Assembly: GCA_003342895.1 (NCBI GenBank)
Contig: PTFA01000304.1
Location: 706,623 to 770,622 of the forward strand
Direction of reading: 5' to 3'
Source of the DNA: Casuarius casuarius
Taxonomy: Eukaryota > Chordata > Aves > Casuariiformes > Casuariidae
Length of the DNA stretch: 64,000 nt
The notes beneath the pieces are model-generated. The model did not search any database and had not been told where the DNA came from. It was given only the letters and a program-made list of their open reading frames with translations. Position 1 is the first letter of the stretch. Every line of letters begins with the position of its first letter. The translations under genes were made by a program, and so were the position numbers. Below are positions 23,779-36,444 of this stretch, piece after piece.

Positions 23779-23927
23779 GTGCACTACAACTGGTGGAGAA
23801 AAATCCTGAAGTATTTTTGTCTCACAGTTGTCTTTTATTCCATGGTGGTGCTCATCACTGTCTATGCCTACCAATTTAAAAGTATTTCTGGGTCTTTACT
23901 TCTGACCTTAACACTGTGAGAAGAGGG
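23779..23927 (+). pseudogene. PIEZO exon remnant with late frame disruption
   Basis: The exon starts after TGCTTTCAG with VHYNWWRKILKYF, almost the PIEZO consensus VHYEWWRKILKYFW. It continues through a membrane helix to YAYQFKSISG. The frame then reaches a stop near 23917-23919, whereas another frame leads to the preserved donor AGGG|GTAAGA. This implies a small indel in the second half. Confidence 0.9.
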
Positions 23928-24537
23928 GTAAGAATGCATTATGTTTTAAATGTGTTTACTTTTCTGGGCATCCTATTTATTGTTTTTACATACCAGAATA
24001 ATGCTAGAACCTTAAGGCATCAACTAAGTTGGGGCTAGGTGAGGTACTGTTCTTCCCAATCAGACAGGTACACTCTGATAAGTCAGGAGTGAGAAAGCAG
24101 TTTAACCTACAGACCAGATACTGATCCAGTACTCAAAAAAGTGGGTTGACTGGTCTGCTAGATAAAAAACAAAAAACAAACTTGTATATGTTTTTTTTGC
24201 TAACGCAGAATGTTTACAGAGTTCCTACAAGTTTCAGGTAATAGGACATAGCTTTACTGCAGCCAACAGACTTACCACATCCAGGAGTTCAGCAAGAGGA
24301 GATCTGAAGCGGCAACACTGGGTTGCATCAGTCACATTGGGATCTAGAGACCAAGGGGAACAGCAAAGCCCTTATTTTCAAGGGATGTGGGGATGAAGAA
24401 TTGTGCTGATTAGGTCCAAGTCCCTTCTTCTACAGTGATGGATGCTCTCTAAAGTGAGGTGTTCTAGTCCCTCCTGGAAATTCACTCTTTCTGCTATAAA
24501 GGTGATTTATTTAGACTTTCTCTCTTCTGTCTCACAG

Positions 24538-24715
24538 ATTAAATGATCTTGGTCTTGAACAATATGACATGGTGGAACTGTTTGCCAAGATTCAGCTTCC
24601 TGCCACTTTCCTTCTGGCCTGCATCCTTCAGCTTCATTACTTTCATGAGGATTTTCTGAAGATTACTGACTTGAGTAATATTCCTATCTTACGTGGGTGT
24701 GCTTCAGAAAGATGG
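24538..24715 (+). pseudogene. PIEZO exon remnant, intact frame
   Basis: Flanked by TCTCACAG and GATGG|GTATGC. Translation has LNDLGLEQYDMVELFAKI and then CILQLHYFHEDFLKITDLSN, matching PIEZO LEDLGL...AELF and CILHLHYFHDRFLELTDL. No lesion seen. Confidence 0.93.
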
Positions 24716-26189
24716 GTATGCAGGTCTGCATACTGATAACTGCCACTTCTAAGTTATAACTGGTTGTTAAAAGGATTCTGTATATTTTGGGTTTTATTTT
24801 CTGATACATACAAAAGAACACAAGCATTTCTACTGCTCAGCCAGGGATGGAGGGTCACCTTCAAATGGTAACTGCTGCATAATCAAACTAAGTTCACATT
24901 TGTTACAACTGTTCATATAAGATAGTAACCACATGCAAGCGCCAAAGTGTAATATCTCCTGTTTATGGGAATTCCTTATTCAGATAGAATACAGTATAGT
25001 GAGTGGCAGCATCTTTTGCTGTCCAGAAATTAAGGGAAGGTATGTGGAAGTCATGCTCTATTTTCTCCCTAGCAGAAAGACGACTGAAATTCAGGTGTAC
25101 CTCTCGGCTGACATGTGAGTTTGTTTCATCTTTTTTCCTAACTGCTTTCTTCAGGCTTCCTCAACCCACTCTCATTTTTGCTATACTTCAGTTTACCTTG
25201 ACCCCACAGCCTCCATGCAGTGAGATGCAGCAGCATGGGTCCGATGACAGAGAACAGAAGTATTAAATGAGTAAGAGGTAGCAGGACACAGACATCCTAG
25301 GAGTTGTCATTCCGGATGGGCAGAATAGACTGTGAGCTGGCATGTGCAGACCAAACCTCTCCCTCAAAATGCTGTAGCTGGTAGGATGGCTCACACATCC
25401 ACAGTCCAAATAACCGTGCTGCTGACAGCTCAGGTGAGAATCGGGCTTTTCCATGCTGCAGGTCCTAGTTTTGATTGCTAAAGATCAGGAATACAGAGTG
25501 TAAGTGACCATCTACAGTTTGTGAAGTATATTGGGGTCTATAAAGGGTCCATTCACTCCCCTATGTTAGCCTCCGTTAAAAAGTAGGAGGATATCATCAT
25601 ATCTGATGCTAAATGTTTCTCGTTCTTATTTCCAGGCTTAAAGAAAGTATCTGGAAACTGCAGAAAAGCTGAGAATGAAATGACAGAAAATGACATTTTT
25701 CTGTAGACTTGTACTAGGATTTGCTTTGATAATAGTGCCTAGAAAATACACAGATTTAGCTCACCCTTGAAATTTTTTGTTTTGCAATTTGATAATAACT
25801 TTCAGTCCAGATATGAAGCTAATTAGTTCTGATTGCATAGTCAATGGTTCATTTTACATTTTAACAAATTTAACAAATCATATCACACAGAGGATGGAGT
25901 ACTCAAAGGTGCATGGTTACTTTGTACCTAGGATAGCCAGTGGCAATCTTTCCCCTCCATCAGTTTTAGAGGGGCTAGCTTTTTTTTTTTCCCCCTAAAA
26001 CTCTTAAAGCTCTTATTGAAAAGAAATTATTTGTACAGCAAAAGCACACAGCTCAACTGAGTTTAGCTCAGTTTAGCTGCAAATAGCTACAAACGGTCTT
26101 CAAGTATCCTAGGTTCAGAATATACTCAGCTTTGTCCCACCAAACATAATGAACAATTTTTTTTTTTTTTAAACCTCCTTTCCTGCCAG

Positions 26190-26293
26190 GCTAGCAGCCA
26201 ATAAGCCAAATGGTATTAGTCAGACATCCTTGGATAAAACAGAAGATGCAACAATGGATGAAGCCGTGGGAATGACTGAGCAGGAAAAATCAG
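26190..26293 (+). pseudogene. Probable PIEZO linker exon
   Basis: A 104-bp open segment between TGCCAG and AATCAG|GTGAAA, with phase 1 at both ends. This matches the phase needed by the next exon (27099). It encodes a hydrophilic acidic stretch (DKTEDATMDEAVGMTEQEK) like the poorly conserved cytoplasmic loop at this place in PIEZO2. Assignment is by position, phase and composition rather than identity. Confidence 0.55.
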
Positions 26294-27098
26294 GTGAAAG
26301 AACTGAAAGTTCTTTGAGTGTCAACTGAATGACCCTACGTAGCATGAAAGAACTTGTCTGGCCTCTGTTAAAAATTATGGGAAGGGGTTGAAAGGATGAT
26401 AAAGAAATCAATAATTTTATCAGTCTTCACTTCAAATTGGGTGGGTGTTGGTCCATTTTAAAGCACTGCCAAGACTTCATACCTCCAGCTATCCCTGGTT
26501 CTGAAAACACCACTGAGGGTCACGAGGGATGGGAGTAGAAGTGTTTAGGCAAATATATTTATAGATCACACCACAGTACAGTGATTGCATTTTGATGTTA
26601 CGTATTGTCAGCATCCAGCACAGCGCCTCCTGCTCTCAGCTAGACACAGCTGAATTCCCTATTCTCCCCAAAGACAAAATCTAAAGGAAGCTAGAAAGCA
26701 AAGTTAGTATATAGCTTATTTGGATTAAGAGTAGAAACTTCCAGTCTCAAATTCCATCAATACAGGACAAAAGGCCTTCATCAGGCGACATACAGGGTAA
26801 ATCAAGTGAGACAGATACTGGGAATTATTTCACAAGTTTTACTCAAACTATTCATACTTTGCTCATACTACTGTATGGCAGTATCATAAAGCCGGATCAA
26901 GAATGTGTAACTTGTCCCTAGTTTCTCTAATTCTACGAATCATTTTCCATCACACTACTGCTTAAGCTATCCTCTCTTCTGACATGCTAGGAAGTTAGAA
27001 TAAGTTAGGAACCGATAACTCACCCAGGGAAAAGGGGAACTCGAGAAACTTGAGGCAAAGTTGTGTTAAAGCACTAAACCAGCACTTCTTTTTCATAG

Positions 27099-27342
27099 CA
27101 GAAGAGTCTAGTGATGGGACATTAGCTATCAACAAGTTGGCTTTTCTTCTCCTGAAGCTTTTGGAACTTGTTTATGAGACTCAGATATTAGCACGCACTC
27201 TTATAACTGCACTTCCTTAAAGTTGTCTCCACTTGGGTTATCTGGATCACTCTTCAAGAGATCACTGATGATTTTTTCTTAAAAGCTTCTTTCCTGGCAC
27301 TATGGCAGACCAAAATCATGCCTAGAGCAGTAACCATAACAA
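27099..27342 (+). pseudogene. PIEZO blade exon remnant with frameshift
   Basis: After acceptor TTCATAG it encodes EESSDGTLAINKLAFLLLKL, then in a second frame LHFLKVVSTWVIWITLQEIT, matching PIEZO LELHIIKIVSSYIIWVSVKEV. The switch lies near 27195. In the original frame a stop follows at once. The donor is weak (ACAA|GTTATA). Confidence 0.85.
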
Positions 27343-27720
27343 GTTATATTCAGGTTTGGGACCACTACGTCGTCTTCCAAAGCACAAAGAAAGCATATTA
27401 CAAAGAAGCAGAGGCTCCATCATTCTCTATCTTCCCCAAAATCATAAACTTCATGACTTTTTTTTTTTCCAATTCTCATGAAAAATATTGCATTTTCTGC
27501 CCAGCAGTATCAGCTAATTCCCTTTAAATCATTTAAATGATTCAAATGTTTATTCCATACAAGAGGGGAGAAGGGCAGGAAGGGTGTAAAAAGAATAAAT
27601 TTTACTAGAAATTTAGACTTTGTGTCTACAATGATTTTAGGTCTCCTTGATGAATTATCCATTTTTCATCCTCTGGATGTTTGCTCTACCATATCCCAAG
27701 CTCCATCCTCACACATCAAG

Positions 27721-27816
27721 GATTTGCACCATCTGGTCTTGTGTTGTGGTCATCTACAAAATGATGTATCAACTGAAATTTGTCAAACACGGGATTATGC
27801 CTCAAACTGCACAAAG
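27721..27816 (+). pseudogene. PIEZO exon remnant
   Basis: Between ACATCAAG and CAAAG|GTGAGG, the translation ICTIWSCVVVIYKMMYQLK matches PIEZO VCTVWTCVIIVCKMLYQLQ. A second frame near the 3' end gives SNCTK, like PIEZO VNCS, so a small indel is likely near 27785. Confidence 0.8.
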
Positions 27817-30191
27817 GTGAGGTTTTTAATCACTCAGTTACTGGCTCAAGGACTGTGAATATACTTGGCTTTTATACTTTAATCACATGTGATTAGTCAG
27901 AGGCACAAATATTTTCAGGATCAAGGCCTTTAGTACTCCAGAATTAGGAAATTATGCATCAGATAGGAGCAATTCACAATAATGAAAGACAGTAACTGAT
28001 GATGACACATGGGCTACTTTTCTTGAGTTGCTTAAACCCTGCTGTTGCCACCTGCCTGACACATAGGCTTTCCACTGTGACATACAGAAGGGCAGTAACA
28101 TAACTGCAAATTACTAGTCCCTGGATTTTTGGGGTAATTTTCTTCTCTAATCTTAGTTAACCTTAAGCTGTATCCTATGTAAAAGTTTCACTTTTTTTCT
28201 GATGACAAACATAAGTATAAATGAATGAAACCATTATAGCTGCAACTATCATTACCATAAACAATGCTTTACATTCATCCAACATCTAACGTCTTGCAAG
28301 TAAATAGCATTTTTCTCCATATTCAGCATTGTCTTGAACAACTTATACCAGGACAAGACTAAGCAGACAGGTAAGCTCTCAAAGGCAAACTTTCCTACTG
28401 AGACTGTTGTAAATTTTGTAGTAGATAAAAGAACAGTATGTTGAAGAAACAAGTGAAAAATCTTTTAAAACTTGCTTCCTGTAAAACATCTCAAACTCCA
28501 AGAAACAGAGACTGCACTCTCTGGTTCTGCTACACTCTGCTACCTTCATTTCAGAAGCATAACTCATTTTTAGGATTCTTTTTTTTGTATACAAAGCTCT
28601 ATGAGATAACTTGTGACCTCTAAGTAAAAAAGAGAAAGAGAAAAGAGAAAGCAAAATCTCTAAACAGACACTACCTCATGTCTTCAGTTAGTCCCACAAG
28701 CATCATTCTTCTCCTGCAACCCAGCACCACCTGGCTGACAAGCTCAGCATTAATAGCACATCACCTGGCTCCCCGCCTCCCCACTTCAGCACATCTCCCG
28801 TGNCAGGCACTCAACCTGTTCAACCTTCTCCAGACCTGGCAAAGTCTCAGGCAACCTGCTTCCTCATTGCACCAGGTGTGCTGGTATTTACCATTGTGCA
28901 CCCAGCATTTATCCTGGTTGCTTGGGAGATTTTGCCTTCCTNCTCCCTGAAATGATTCCTTCCTCTGCTCCAAAGTATTACCATTTTTCACAGCTTTCTT
29001 CCCAGACTGGCTCCACTTACTTCTTGATCCTGGTCTGCTCCTAAAATCTTAAAAGTATGTCATCATGGAACAGGGCTTAGATGGGGCCTCTAAGCCCTGC
29101 AAGCCATGAAGTGACAGCCGCCCTGTCATAGTGATGGACACAGGACNGACATTTGATTACAACCAGGGCTTCAAAGTCAGACAGCTGGTGCCATGAATAA
29201 ATAACACGGTTGAGGTGATGAATGAAACGGCAAAGCAAGCACAGAAGACGTGGGGCCTGACTTCATTTTCTATATCAAGCATTCATTACTCACTTAGCAT
29301 AAAAAGGGAGCTTTTCATAAGAGTATAGTGTCAGGTAGCTTATGGAGGAGAGCTTTGAACAGTGTTGCTCAAGAAGAAAATACCAAGCACCCTTGGGATG
29401 GCATTACTCAGGAAAAAAAAAAAAGGAAGAAAATCCCTGCCTAGCAGAGGACCTGTTCAAATGTGTGTGATAAATCGGTACAAACACTTGAAATCTCACA
29501 GAACTACTGGAATTTGTGCATGCCTACTGTATTGGAGGAGTTTGTTCCTGAAAGTGGAATTCAGGCTTGGTCCGTCCTTATCTCTGTAGGGGCTTTACNA
29601 AAACATGACGTACCATCACGCCAACACGAGCAGGTTGCTGCAGAAATCTGCATTACATGGTGCTCCTACTGATCCTGCAAAGTGGTGGGGAGGGCTCTGG
29701 AAGTGTGGTGACAGTGTTTTACCCTTTCTTGAGGTAGGAGCCTTATTTTAATAATTAAATGATTGATTGCTAGAAAAATAGAAGAGTTTCAAGTAGTACG
29801 AAGCTCTGCTGNCGTATCAGGCTTCAGTATTTACAAAGGGAAGGAAGTACTTGCAAATTAGCAGAATTTGAATTGAGTGTTTTTTTTTTTTTTGGAAACG
29901 CAGTTTCAGGAACTTTCATTCTTTTATTTTGTTCGCTTCTCTCTTTTAAAGAGAGCTGGAACTTTAATGTTGTCTAGAAACCATTAAAAGATTTCTGATT
30001 CAGACAGTAGGCTAAATAAACCATTATTTGCATGGCTTTAACAGGGATAAACATGGGTATAAAAGATTTCTTTAAAATAAAAATCCTGTTTAGATCTTTG
30101 TGACAGTAAATGGAAGAGAGAGGAGATTTATGAAACAAGTAATATTTTCTCATCTATCTTTGCTCTTAGTCTTTTTCTGACTTTGCTTCAG

Positions 30192-30276
30192 GCCCCCCTC
30201 CCCCTAGGAGGATAACTCCAGAAACATTATACCTTGAAATTACCGGTGGCCCAAACCCATTACTGTCGTTGCTGCG
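30192..30276 (+). pseudogene. Possible short PIEZO exon
   Basis: An open 85-bp segment after GCTTCAG, ending PNPLLSLLR before CTGCG|GTGCTA. This resembles PIEZO SSPLLVYLR, which directly precedes the next exon. The rest is too diverged to align by eye. Confidence 0.4.
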
Positions 30277-30550
30277 GTGCTATGAGGAGAATCTTTCCCA
30301 CATCATGACATTGCAGTGTTCCAGGCTAGAAATGCAGTACGGGTCATTCAATCCTCCCTGTACGCCTATTCCTACAAACACGTAGAGCTGTAAATAGTCA
30401 CAGTATTTTTTCCTAACAGAAAAAAGNGCAGAACAGTATTTTAGATGCTGTNAGTTTTGACTGTTTGTTCTCNTCTTTCTGAGTTNTTCTTGCTTAGTGT
30501 CATACTTNGGTTTTCTTAANNTCTGAGACCATTTCATGNNGATCTTGCAG

Positions 30551-30751
30551 AACCACCTGATTATTTTGGGGCTAATGGCAATGGAGACAACAGTGTATTG
30601 CCATCAGTTTTTTTACCGGGTTCAAAACCAGCTGCCACCACCCGCGACTGGGGTCATATTTGACAGTGTTACTCGGGAGCACTTGGATGATGGGTTACTC
30701 AGCTGTGTCAAATATTTTGTCAACTACAGTTTTTACAAATTTGGGTTGGAG
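30551..30751 (+). pseudogene. PIEZO exon remnant, intact
   Basis: A 201-bp phase-0 exon between TCTTGCAG and TTGGAG|GTGAGG. Translation has AMETTVYCHQFFYRVQNQ and REHLDDGLLSCVKYFVNYSF, then YKFGLE, matching PIEZO EVTIYRHQEYYRGRN and LHLDDGLI.CAKYFINYFFYKFGLE. It is the first of five consecutive exons whose spliced frame is fully open. Confidence 0.95.
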
Positions 30752-31412
30752 GTGAGGAAATATGAGGAGAGAAGGAGCGTTCTTGGAATGCAGGCACCAG
30801 CCACAGGTCACNGAGGCATTAAAAAGCCCACAGTAAACTCGGTTAAACAGAGGTCAAATTCTCTACTGCTATAAGCACAGACAACAGCACCAACATACTA
30901 CTTCTCTTCCCTTGCTCTCTCCCTAGTATGGTACTAGAGATATCAGCTCTGCATATGGGTTCTGGTGGTTGCATTTCTTCCCTTCCCCTTTTCCTCCCAC
31001 AAGACATGTTAGAGGAGGATTGAGGTATCAAGGCTTCTGATCAGTTACCAGGGCTATGACCCACTTGTACAGAAAAACAGAGTTTTACTGTTANTGCTTC
31101 AATCCCTAAAGAACAACGTTGCTTTATGACTTCTGTAAGCACAGGCCTCACTAATACAGCAAAATTTTGTCTGTGTAGTTACATCACTGTACTTATACAA
31201 GTAAACTCCAAGTACAGACACTCTTATTCCAGGAGAAGTGGTCTGGGGTTTTTTGTTGTTGNTGNTGGNTTTTTTTTAAGTGTCTCTTATAACTTTTCTC
31301 CAGCTACAGTCAGGAGATTGCAAGCCAAGTCAGGATAATTTTCTAAATGAGAGTAGATTGTAATCTACAAAGTCATGCCTTCTTTCTGACTTGGGTTGCT
31401 ATGTTCTTTCAG

Positions 31413-31617
31413 ACGTGTCTCATTGCTGCCATTAACGTTATACAGCACCGCATGGATTTCTATGCATTGCTCCATGTATGTTGGATAATATATCTGCTGT
31501 GGCACCAGAGGAGAAAGGCAGTGNCTGAAGTCTGGCCAAGATACTGCAGTTTCCTTGCCACTGTGATGGCCTTCCAGTATTTGGCGTGTCTTGGCCTCCC
31601 TCCTGCTTTCTGCAAAG
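31413..31617 (+). pseudogene. PIEZO exon remnant, intact
   Basis: A 205-bp exon between CTTTCAG and CAAAG|GTTTGT. Translation has NVIQHRMDFYALLHVCWII, then EVWPRYCSFLATVMAFQY and LGLPPAFCK, aligning with PIEZO NVIGQRMDFYA..H.CWL...EIWPKYC.FL....FQY...GIPPA.CR. Open throughout except one N-containing codon. Confidence 0.96.
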
Positions 31618-33019
31618 GTTTGTGCAGTGCAGTTTCTAGGTTTGGAAAACGGAGAACACAGAAAAGACCTATGGAAGAACTGGCCAAAGCATGGCACTGG
31701 AGGGCTGGAGGGTTACTCCCCTTCCAGCTCTGCCAGAGGAGACCACCTGCACAGCAAAATGAGAGCAGAAGGGGGGATTCCAGTCAATAGTGTCACTTAC
31801 TGTACTTTGCATCATTAAACTCTCATTGGATGCTCTTTCAAGAGCAGTGGGAGGCTAGAGAGGGCCATTTCACCCACAAGGGAATGCAGACAGTTCTCCA
31901 AGCCTCAGGTCACTAAGGCTATTTTCTCAAGGTTTGTTTATTATCTGCCCAACAATCAGAAAAGCAGTGATCAACTTTAGTCTGCACAATATTCACCAAA
32001 ATCTAGTCATGCTCTGGAAGACATTCTCTTTGCTCCCTTTCAAAGGGCCTCCCATCTCTTTCTCTACTGCATCCTAAGCATCCATGTCTAAAGAGGTATT
32101 AGCTCTTCACAGTAGAAAATAGCTAGGCAAATCAAAAGTTCCTGAATTTTTGCTCAAAAAGAGCCAACTGCTAACATGTGAGGCTGAAACCATATACAAA
32201 AGTGAATCTATGACACGATGTATTCATGCTCCTGACAACTTCATAGCCACAATCAAAAAGTCTCATTGCACCCACATTTTGCTAGAGGCAAATGACACAC
32301 AGTGCATTTTGGGAACTTCTAGCCCAAAGTGTAATAAAACAGTGATCACTGCTGTAAATCATTTTCCTGTTTGTTTTTTGTTTTCTCCCAACTTGGTTTC
32401 TCCCTCAATTCCTTTCTAAAGGATGCAGCAAAATGAAGAGAGCAGGAATGGGTTCCTCCTCTGGCATAGCTGACGTCCCACATCCTTTCCCTGCCCATGA
32501 GTGGTCCAGAAGCCAGGTTCTAACACTGTCTTGTAGAGCCAAGGCAGTGGAAGGAGAGGGCAGCCACTGCAACGAAACATCTAAAACAAAGGAAAAAGAG
32601 GAGGGAAGTATTTCAGAGTTTGGTTAGCAACTAGCAGAGTTCTGCTAATGCTTACTAATGACAAGATCAGAAATCATCTTGGAATAGACCCTGATGAGCT
32701 TCTACTATATCCCCAAAACAACAGTTGCTAAGCAGTGAATCACATACAAGGTATGCAGCTGCAAACATCCATCTCCCNTTAGGAAGTCTCCTGTTGACTT
32801 TTCCCAGGGCTGAAGTCAACTCGCGTAGCCACTCCCATCCCTTGCCACTGAGGTCAGAGCACGGAGAAGGTGCATTTTTATGGGCAGCAACAACATCATC
32901 TCTGCATNTCTCTCCAGACATGTCATTCTCCTTTGGAGAAATGTCTGTTTTTCTACAGCACAAGCACAGAAAATAGCTCAAGGCATTATATGTGATGAAT
33001 ATAACTCCTCCGTTAACAG

Positions 33020-33121
33020 ATTACCTATGGAGGACCTCTCGCTCGTCAGTCCATTCCAATCTGATTAAATGGCTCTATGTCTGCTGGATTTTGAAAAGAG
33101 ACCTGATGCTAGCTTTCGCCT
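33020..33121 (+). pseudogene. PIEZO exon remnant, intact
   Basis: A 102-bp exon between GTTAACAG and GCCT|GTGTAA. With the previous exon it splices to DYLWRTSRSSVHSNLIKWLY, matching PIEZO DYPWR...FNDNIIKWLY. Phase agrees with both neighbours (AAAG|AT and T|AT). Confidence 0.9.
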
Positions 33122-33207
33122 GTGTAAGTATAAATCACTTAGTGCAATGCTACAGTTAAAGTTACCTTATGACTGCTGTAATTTTTCCAGCTCTTCTGTC
33201 TTTCCAG

Positions 33208-33373
33208 ATGACTTCCTNCTTCTGCTTTCTGCCTCCCTCCAGTGGCANGTATTCGAGGACAAGAATAAAGCTTGTGTGAGAATGCAGACAGGAGACAACG
33301 TGGAGATCAGTCATGATTTAGACCCGGCTGCCCTCAGTTGGTACAGTCCTGTGCCAAACTTTATACACTGCAG
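33208..33373 (+). pseudogene. PIEZO exon remnant, intact
   Basis: A 166-bp exon between TTTCCAG and TGCAG|GTAAGA. Translation has VFEDKNKACVRMQTGDNVEI and then YSPVPNFIHCR, matching PIEZO IFEDENKAAVRI.AGDNVEI and PVPDFIHCR. The two ambiguous bases (N) do not break the frame. Confidence 0.96.
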
Positions 33374-34076
33374 GTAAGAGCCAGGGAGCTGTGACGGGTG
33401 GAAATGCAGGACCTTTCGATATTGCTTCAGGAGATTACAGAAGAGGAAGGCATTTNCAAATGCTACCACCTCAGCCAAGACTCACTGAGATTGCTGTTCT
33501 GCACTGCGGATGTTAGTACTGACTTTTCTTTCTTCCATTACTCTCTCATAATATGTTCCTTAGGCTAATTTTGTGTATGTTTTGTGAGTTTGTATGTTTT
33601 TCATTGAACCTGGATATCCCATTTTCCATCATTTTCTGGAAAAATCAAGAATTGACTGCAATTTACTTGAGTCATTAGCTTATGTTTGACTAAATCATAT
33701 CTTCAACATCTAGTCTTAGTCTGAAGAAATTAGGAGATGCTGCCATTTCCTCTGACAGTTTGCTGTGCCATCTAGCAGGTTTTCTCCCCTTAAATAATAA
33801 ACTAACGCATAGNTGCTGCTCCTCTTCTAGCACAGCCCAGGTATTAACAATCCAACACCGTGCCCGTGTCTGACATAGTTTGGAAATAGCTTTTAAGACA
33901 CCACCTATTNATGTGAAGCCACAATATCAGAAAACGGGTTGCTGAAGAATCCTCAACGTTATATCAGAAGATAAATTATCCANATTTCAATCTTAATGCA
34001 TGGCTCATAGGACAATACACAGAGTTCCTTGTAATGCTCTGAAGTTTCATTTTCTGCAATGGTTTCTCTCCTGCAG

Positions 34077-34320
34077 GTCCTGTCTGGATATGGTTAAAGT
34101 GGTTGTGTTCAACTGTCACTTCTGGTTCATGCTCTGCCTGATTTTTATCACTAGGACAACTCNAATCAACATCTTTTGGCTGGGCTATCTGACAGCTTGT
34201 TTCTACTTCAAGCTTTTTGGAAATGGTCTTCTACTCAAGCCAGTCAAGAATATTCTTAGGCTGTGGGATTATTTGATTGCATATGCTATCTTAGTAATAG
34301 CGATGAAGAATCTCCTAGCT
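34077..34320 (+). pseudogene. PIEZO exon remnant, intact, membrane segment
   Basis: A 244-bp exon between CTGCAG and TAGCT|GTATGT. Translation has SCLDMVKVVVFNCHFWFML and CLIFITRTT, later NGLLLKPVKNILRLWDYLIA, matching PIEZO SYLDMSKVIIF..LFWFVL..IFITGTTRI and LLLKPIKSILR.WDWLIAYN. It closes the run of five open exons. Confidence 0.96.
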
Positions 34321-34800
34321 GTATGTATTTTCTTTTTTGCACTTCAAAAAAATAGGGGGAAATCGACACTTTATTATTGTATTAATACCGAGAAGCACTA
34401 AGACACAGGAGTAACATGCTGATGTTCACATGCTCTTTCACAACAAATACTATCCTAAATATCTCATAGTCAAATGCTNTGCTGCTATGACAGTCTCCAC
34501 ATTGATAGGCACTAAATTCAGGCACTGCATAAGCCACTAAAACTGAATTACTTGTNTTCCCAAGGAGGTGGGAAGCAGTCAAGAATTATGGTCTGCTCTG
34601 GATCTGTTTTGCAGATAAAAACAAATGCCCTTGGCACGAGAGCTAAATTCACTTATAAAACAAAAGATTTTTCAAAAAAAGAGCCTCTTGATCATGAAAA
34701 ATCCACCAAGTCTTCCAAAAGAAGTGGGGAATTTGACTCCGTTCCTGTGCCTGGGTGTCTGCCAACAGCAAGTGGCAAGCACAGCATTCTTCTGCACACC

Positions 34801-34854
34801 TCTGCCTGCTTTCCACCCTCTGCCTGCTTTCCACCCTCTGCCTGCTTTCCACCA
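34801..34854. repeat. 18-bp tandem repeat, three copies
   Basis: Three near-identical units of TCTGCCTGCTTTCCACCC in the intron after the exon ending at 34320; only the last base of unit 3 differs. Confidence 0.97.
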
Positions 34855-35019
34855 CTGTGTTCTCGGAGAACCTTTTCTTCCAGAGAAATCACATACAGCA
34901 AAGGCAAATGCTCATTCAGCTGGCCCAGCATGCTGGGTTGGATCAAAAAGTAGAACTGCACTAGAGCACAGGTGACTGGATACACTGGAACCAGACTACG
35001 CTGTCTCCCTTCCCAACCG

Positions 35020-35116
35020 GTCGGAGCATACGCCTATCTCGACACACTTCTGGGAAATCACTGCTGGCTAACACAGACCTTCGGCGTGTTCTGCACTGTA
35101 CCAGGGTATGACTTTG
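35020..35116 (+). pseudogene. PIEZO exon remnant, acceptor lost
   Basis: The frame VGAYAYLDTLLGNHCWL, then TFGVFCTVPGY, matches PIEZO IGACGYIGTLVHNSCWLIQAFSLACTVKGY. Donor TTTG|GTAAGT is good. The dinucleotide before the exon in the required phase is CG (35018-35019) rather than AG, so the acceptor seems mutated. Confidence 0.88.
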
Positions 35117-35220
35117 GTAAGTAACAGTGAACACCGGGAAGGACTGAGGAGGCTTATGGGGCAACATTGTTGGGCAAGTATATTATTTCAGAGGAATTAA
35201 CAGCAGTCCATTTCTCTTGT

Positions 35221-35280
35221 AGAGAGCAAAGGGAACACCGTGTACCATCAGCAGTACAGGCGAAGTGCAGAACCACAGGA
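35221..35280 (+). pseudogene. Possible PIEZO exon start
   Basis: After CTCTTGTAG one frame reads AKGTPCTISSTGEVQ, similar to PIEZO ANSPCTLPSGEAG, and then runs into a stop. The hydrophobic part of this exon (FAFLLLQRRVF region) was not found. Confidence 0.5.
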
Positions 35281-36346
35281 ATGCGTAAGATCTTTAGCGC
35301 AGATCATACAGTGGATTCTCCAGCTGGATGAACTAACTGGAATTAGGTACTAGATTCTCCAAAGGAACCACTGGAGTCACCTAACGTCTGTAACTTGTCT
35401 ACTGTATTACTCGACAGCGTGCAAAGGCAGGAGATAGAGACCACAGAACGGGAGGAAGCCAGTGAGTGTTTCTGGATAGGATCCTTAAAAATGAAGCAAG
35501 GAGTTGTCCACGAAAGCTCCAAATCCACCGCAGTTTTGTTTTTTGATGTTTTTCAGAGCCTGACTGTTTCTAAGGCCTGCACAAATCACCAGGTGCTAGC
35601 CGCGTGTCTGTGTTGTTTTCTGCATGAAAACTGGACAGTGCTTGTATTAATGTCTGCATGTGTAGTAAAACACACATCTGCATGGCTACTTTATTTACCC
35701 AGAGAAGAGACAAAGAAAAGGAAAGAAACTGGGGCTTGTTTTGAGAGCTGTGAAACGCTGCTGTAATTCTGAAAAGAGGAAGGGTTTGTCAAGCACATTG
35801 TCACAAGCAGAAGTGTATATGTGCACNCAGAAAACAGCAGGGATTAAAAAAGAAAAAACCTGCATGCTCTATAAGGACTGTTAGGGAACATCCTCAGCAC
35901 TTCGACTCCTGCTCTAAGTCTCTTTCAGACAGTTGTTCTCCTGTCTGTTGATCTATATTTCTGTAAAGCTGCNTGTTTCCAAGAGATTTCTTTCTGTAAA
36001 TGTGATGTCTTTAATGGTGCCTCTTCTCAACTCTCTTGAAGTGTGATTTACCATGAGTTGAGCAACTCACTGTAAGACTAGATCTTCCCTCTCTTGTTCT
36101 TCTACTGCTCTGTTCTATTGGCAGAATCAAATACCTTATGCCAGACTTTTGGCACCAGACTACCAACAACAGGAGTGATGTAATTGTGAATTCTCCCAGT
36201 CCACTACGAAGAGCTAGGCAGTAATATCAGTCCTTGGATCTACCAAACTGATAACCATAGTCAACTAGTTTGTTTTACCAAGGTCTATTCCTCTGTGGCA
36301 ATGCAGGGGCAGCTGCATGCTGACCGGAGGAATTTTTCACGAACAG

Positions 36347-36444
36347 TCTTGCAGAAGAGCTGAGCTGTTTGCAGAGAAGCTGAAGATAGTTGTGTTGTAC
36401 AGATTGGAGGAAGAGAAGAAATCCCTACAGGCTATGAAAAGACA
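36347..36444 (+). pseudogene. PIEZO beam-helix exon
   Basis: Translation has SCRRAELFAEKLKIVVLY then RLEEEKKSLQAMKR, matching PIEZO ASRGAELFQATIVKAVKARIEEEKKSMDQLKRQ, the long intracellular beam helix that links the blades to the pore. The donor is AGACA|GTAAGT and the frame is open. The 5' limit is approximate. Confidence 0.92.

Noticed and set aside
28678..28991. 90-codon plus and 76-codon minus open frames
   Set aside because: No recognisable domain; lies within an intron of the PIEZO remnant with no supporting splice sites.
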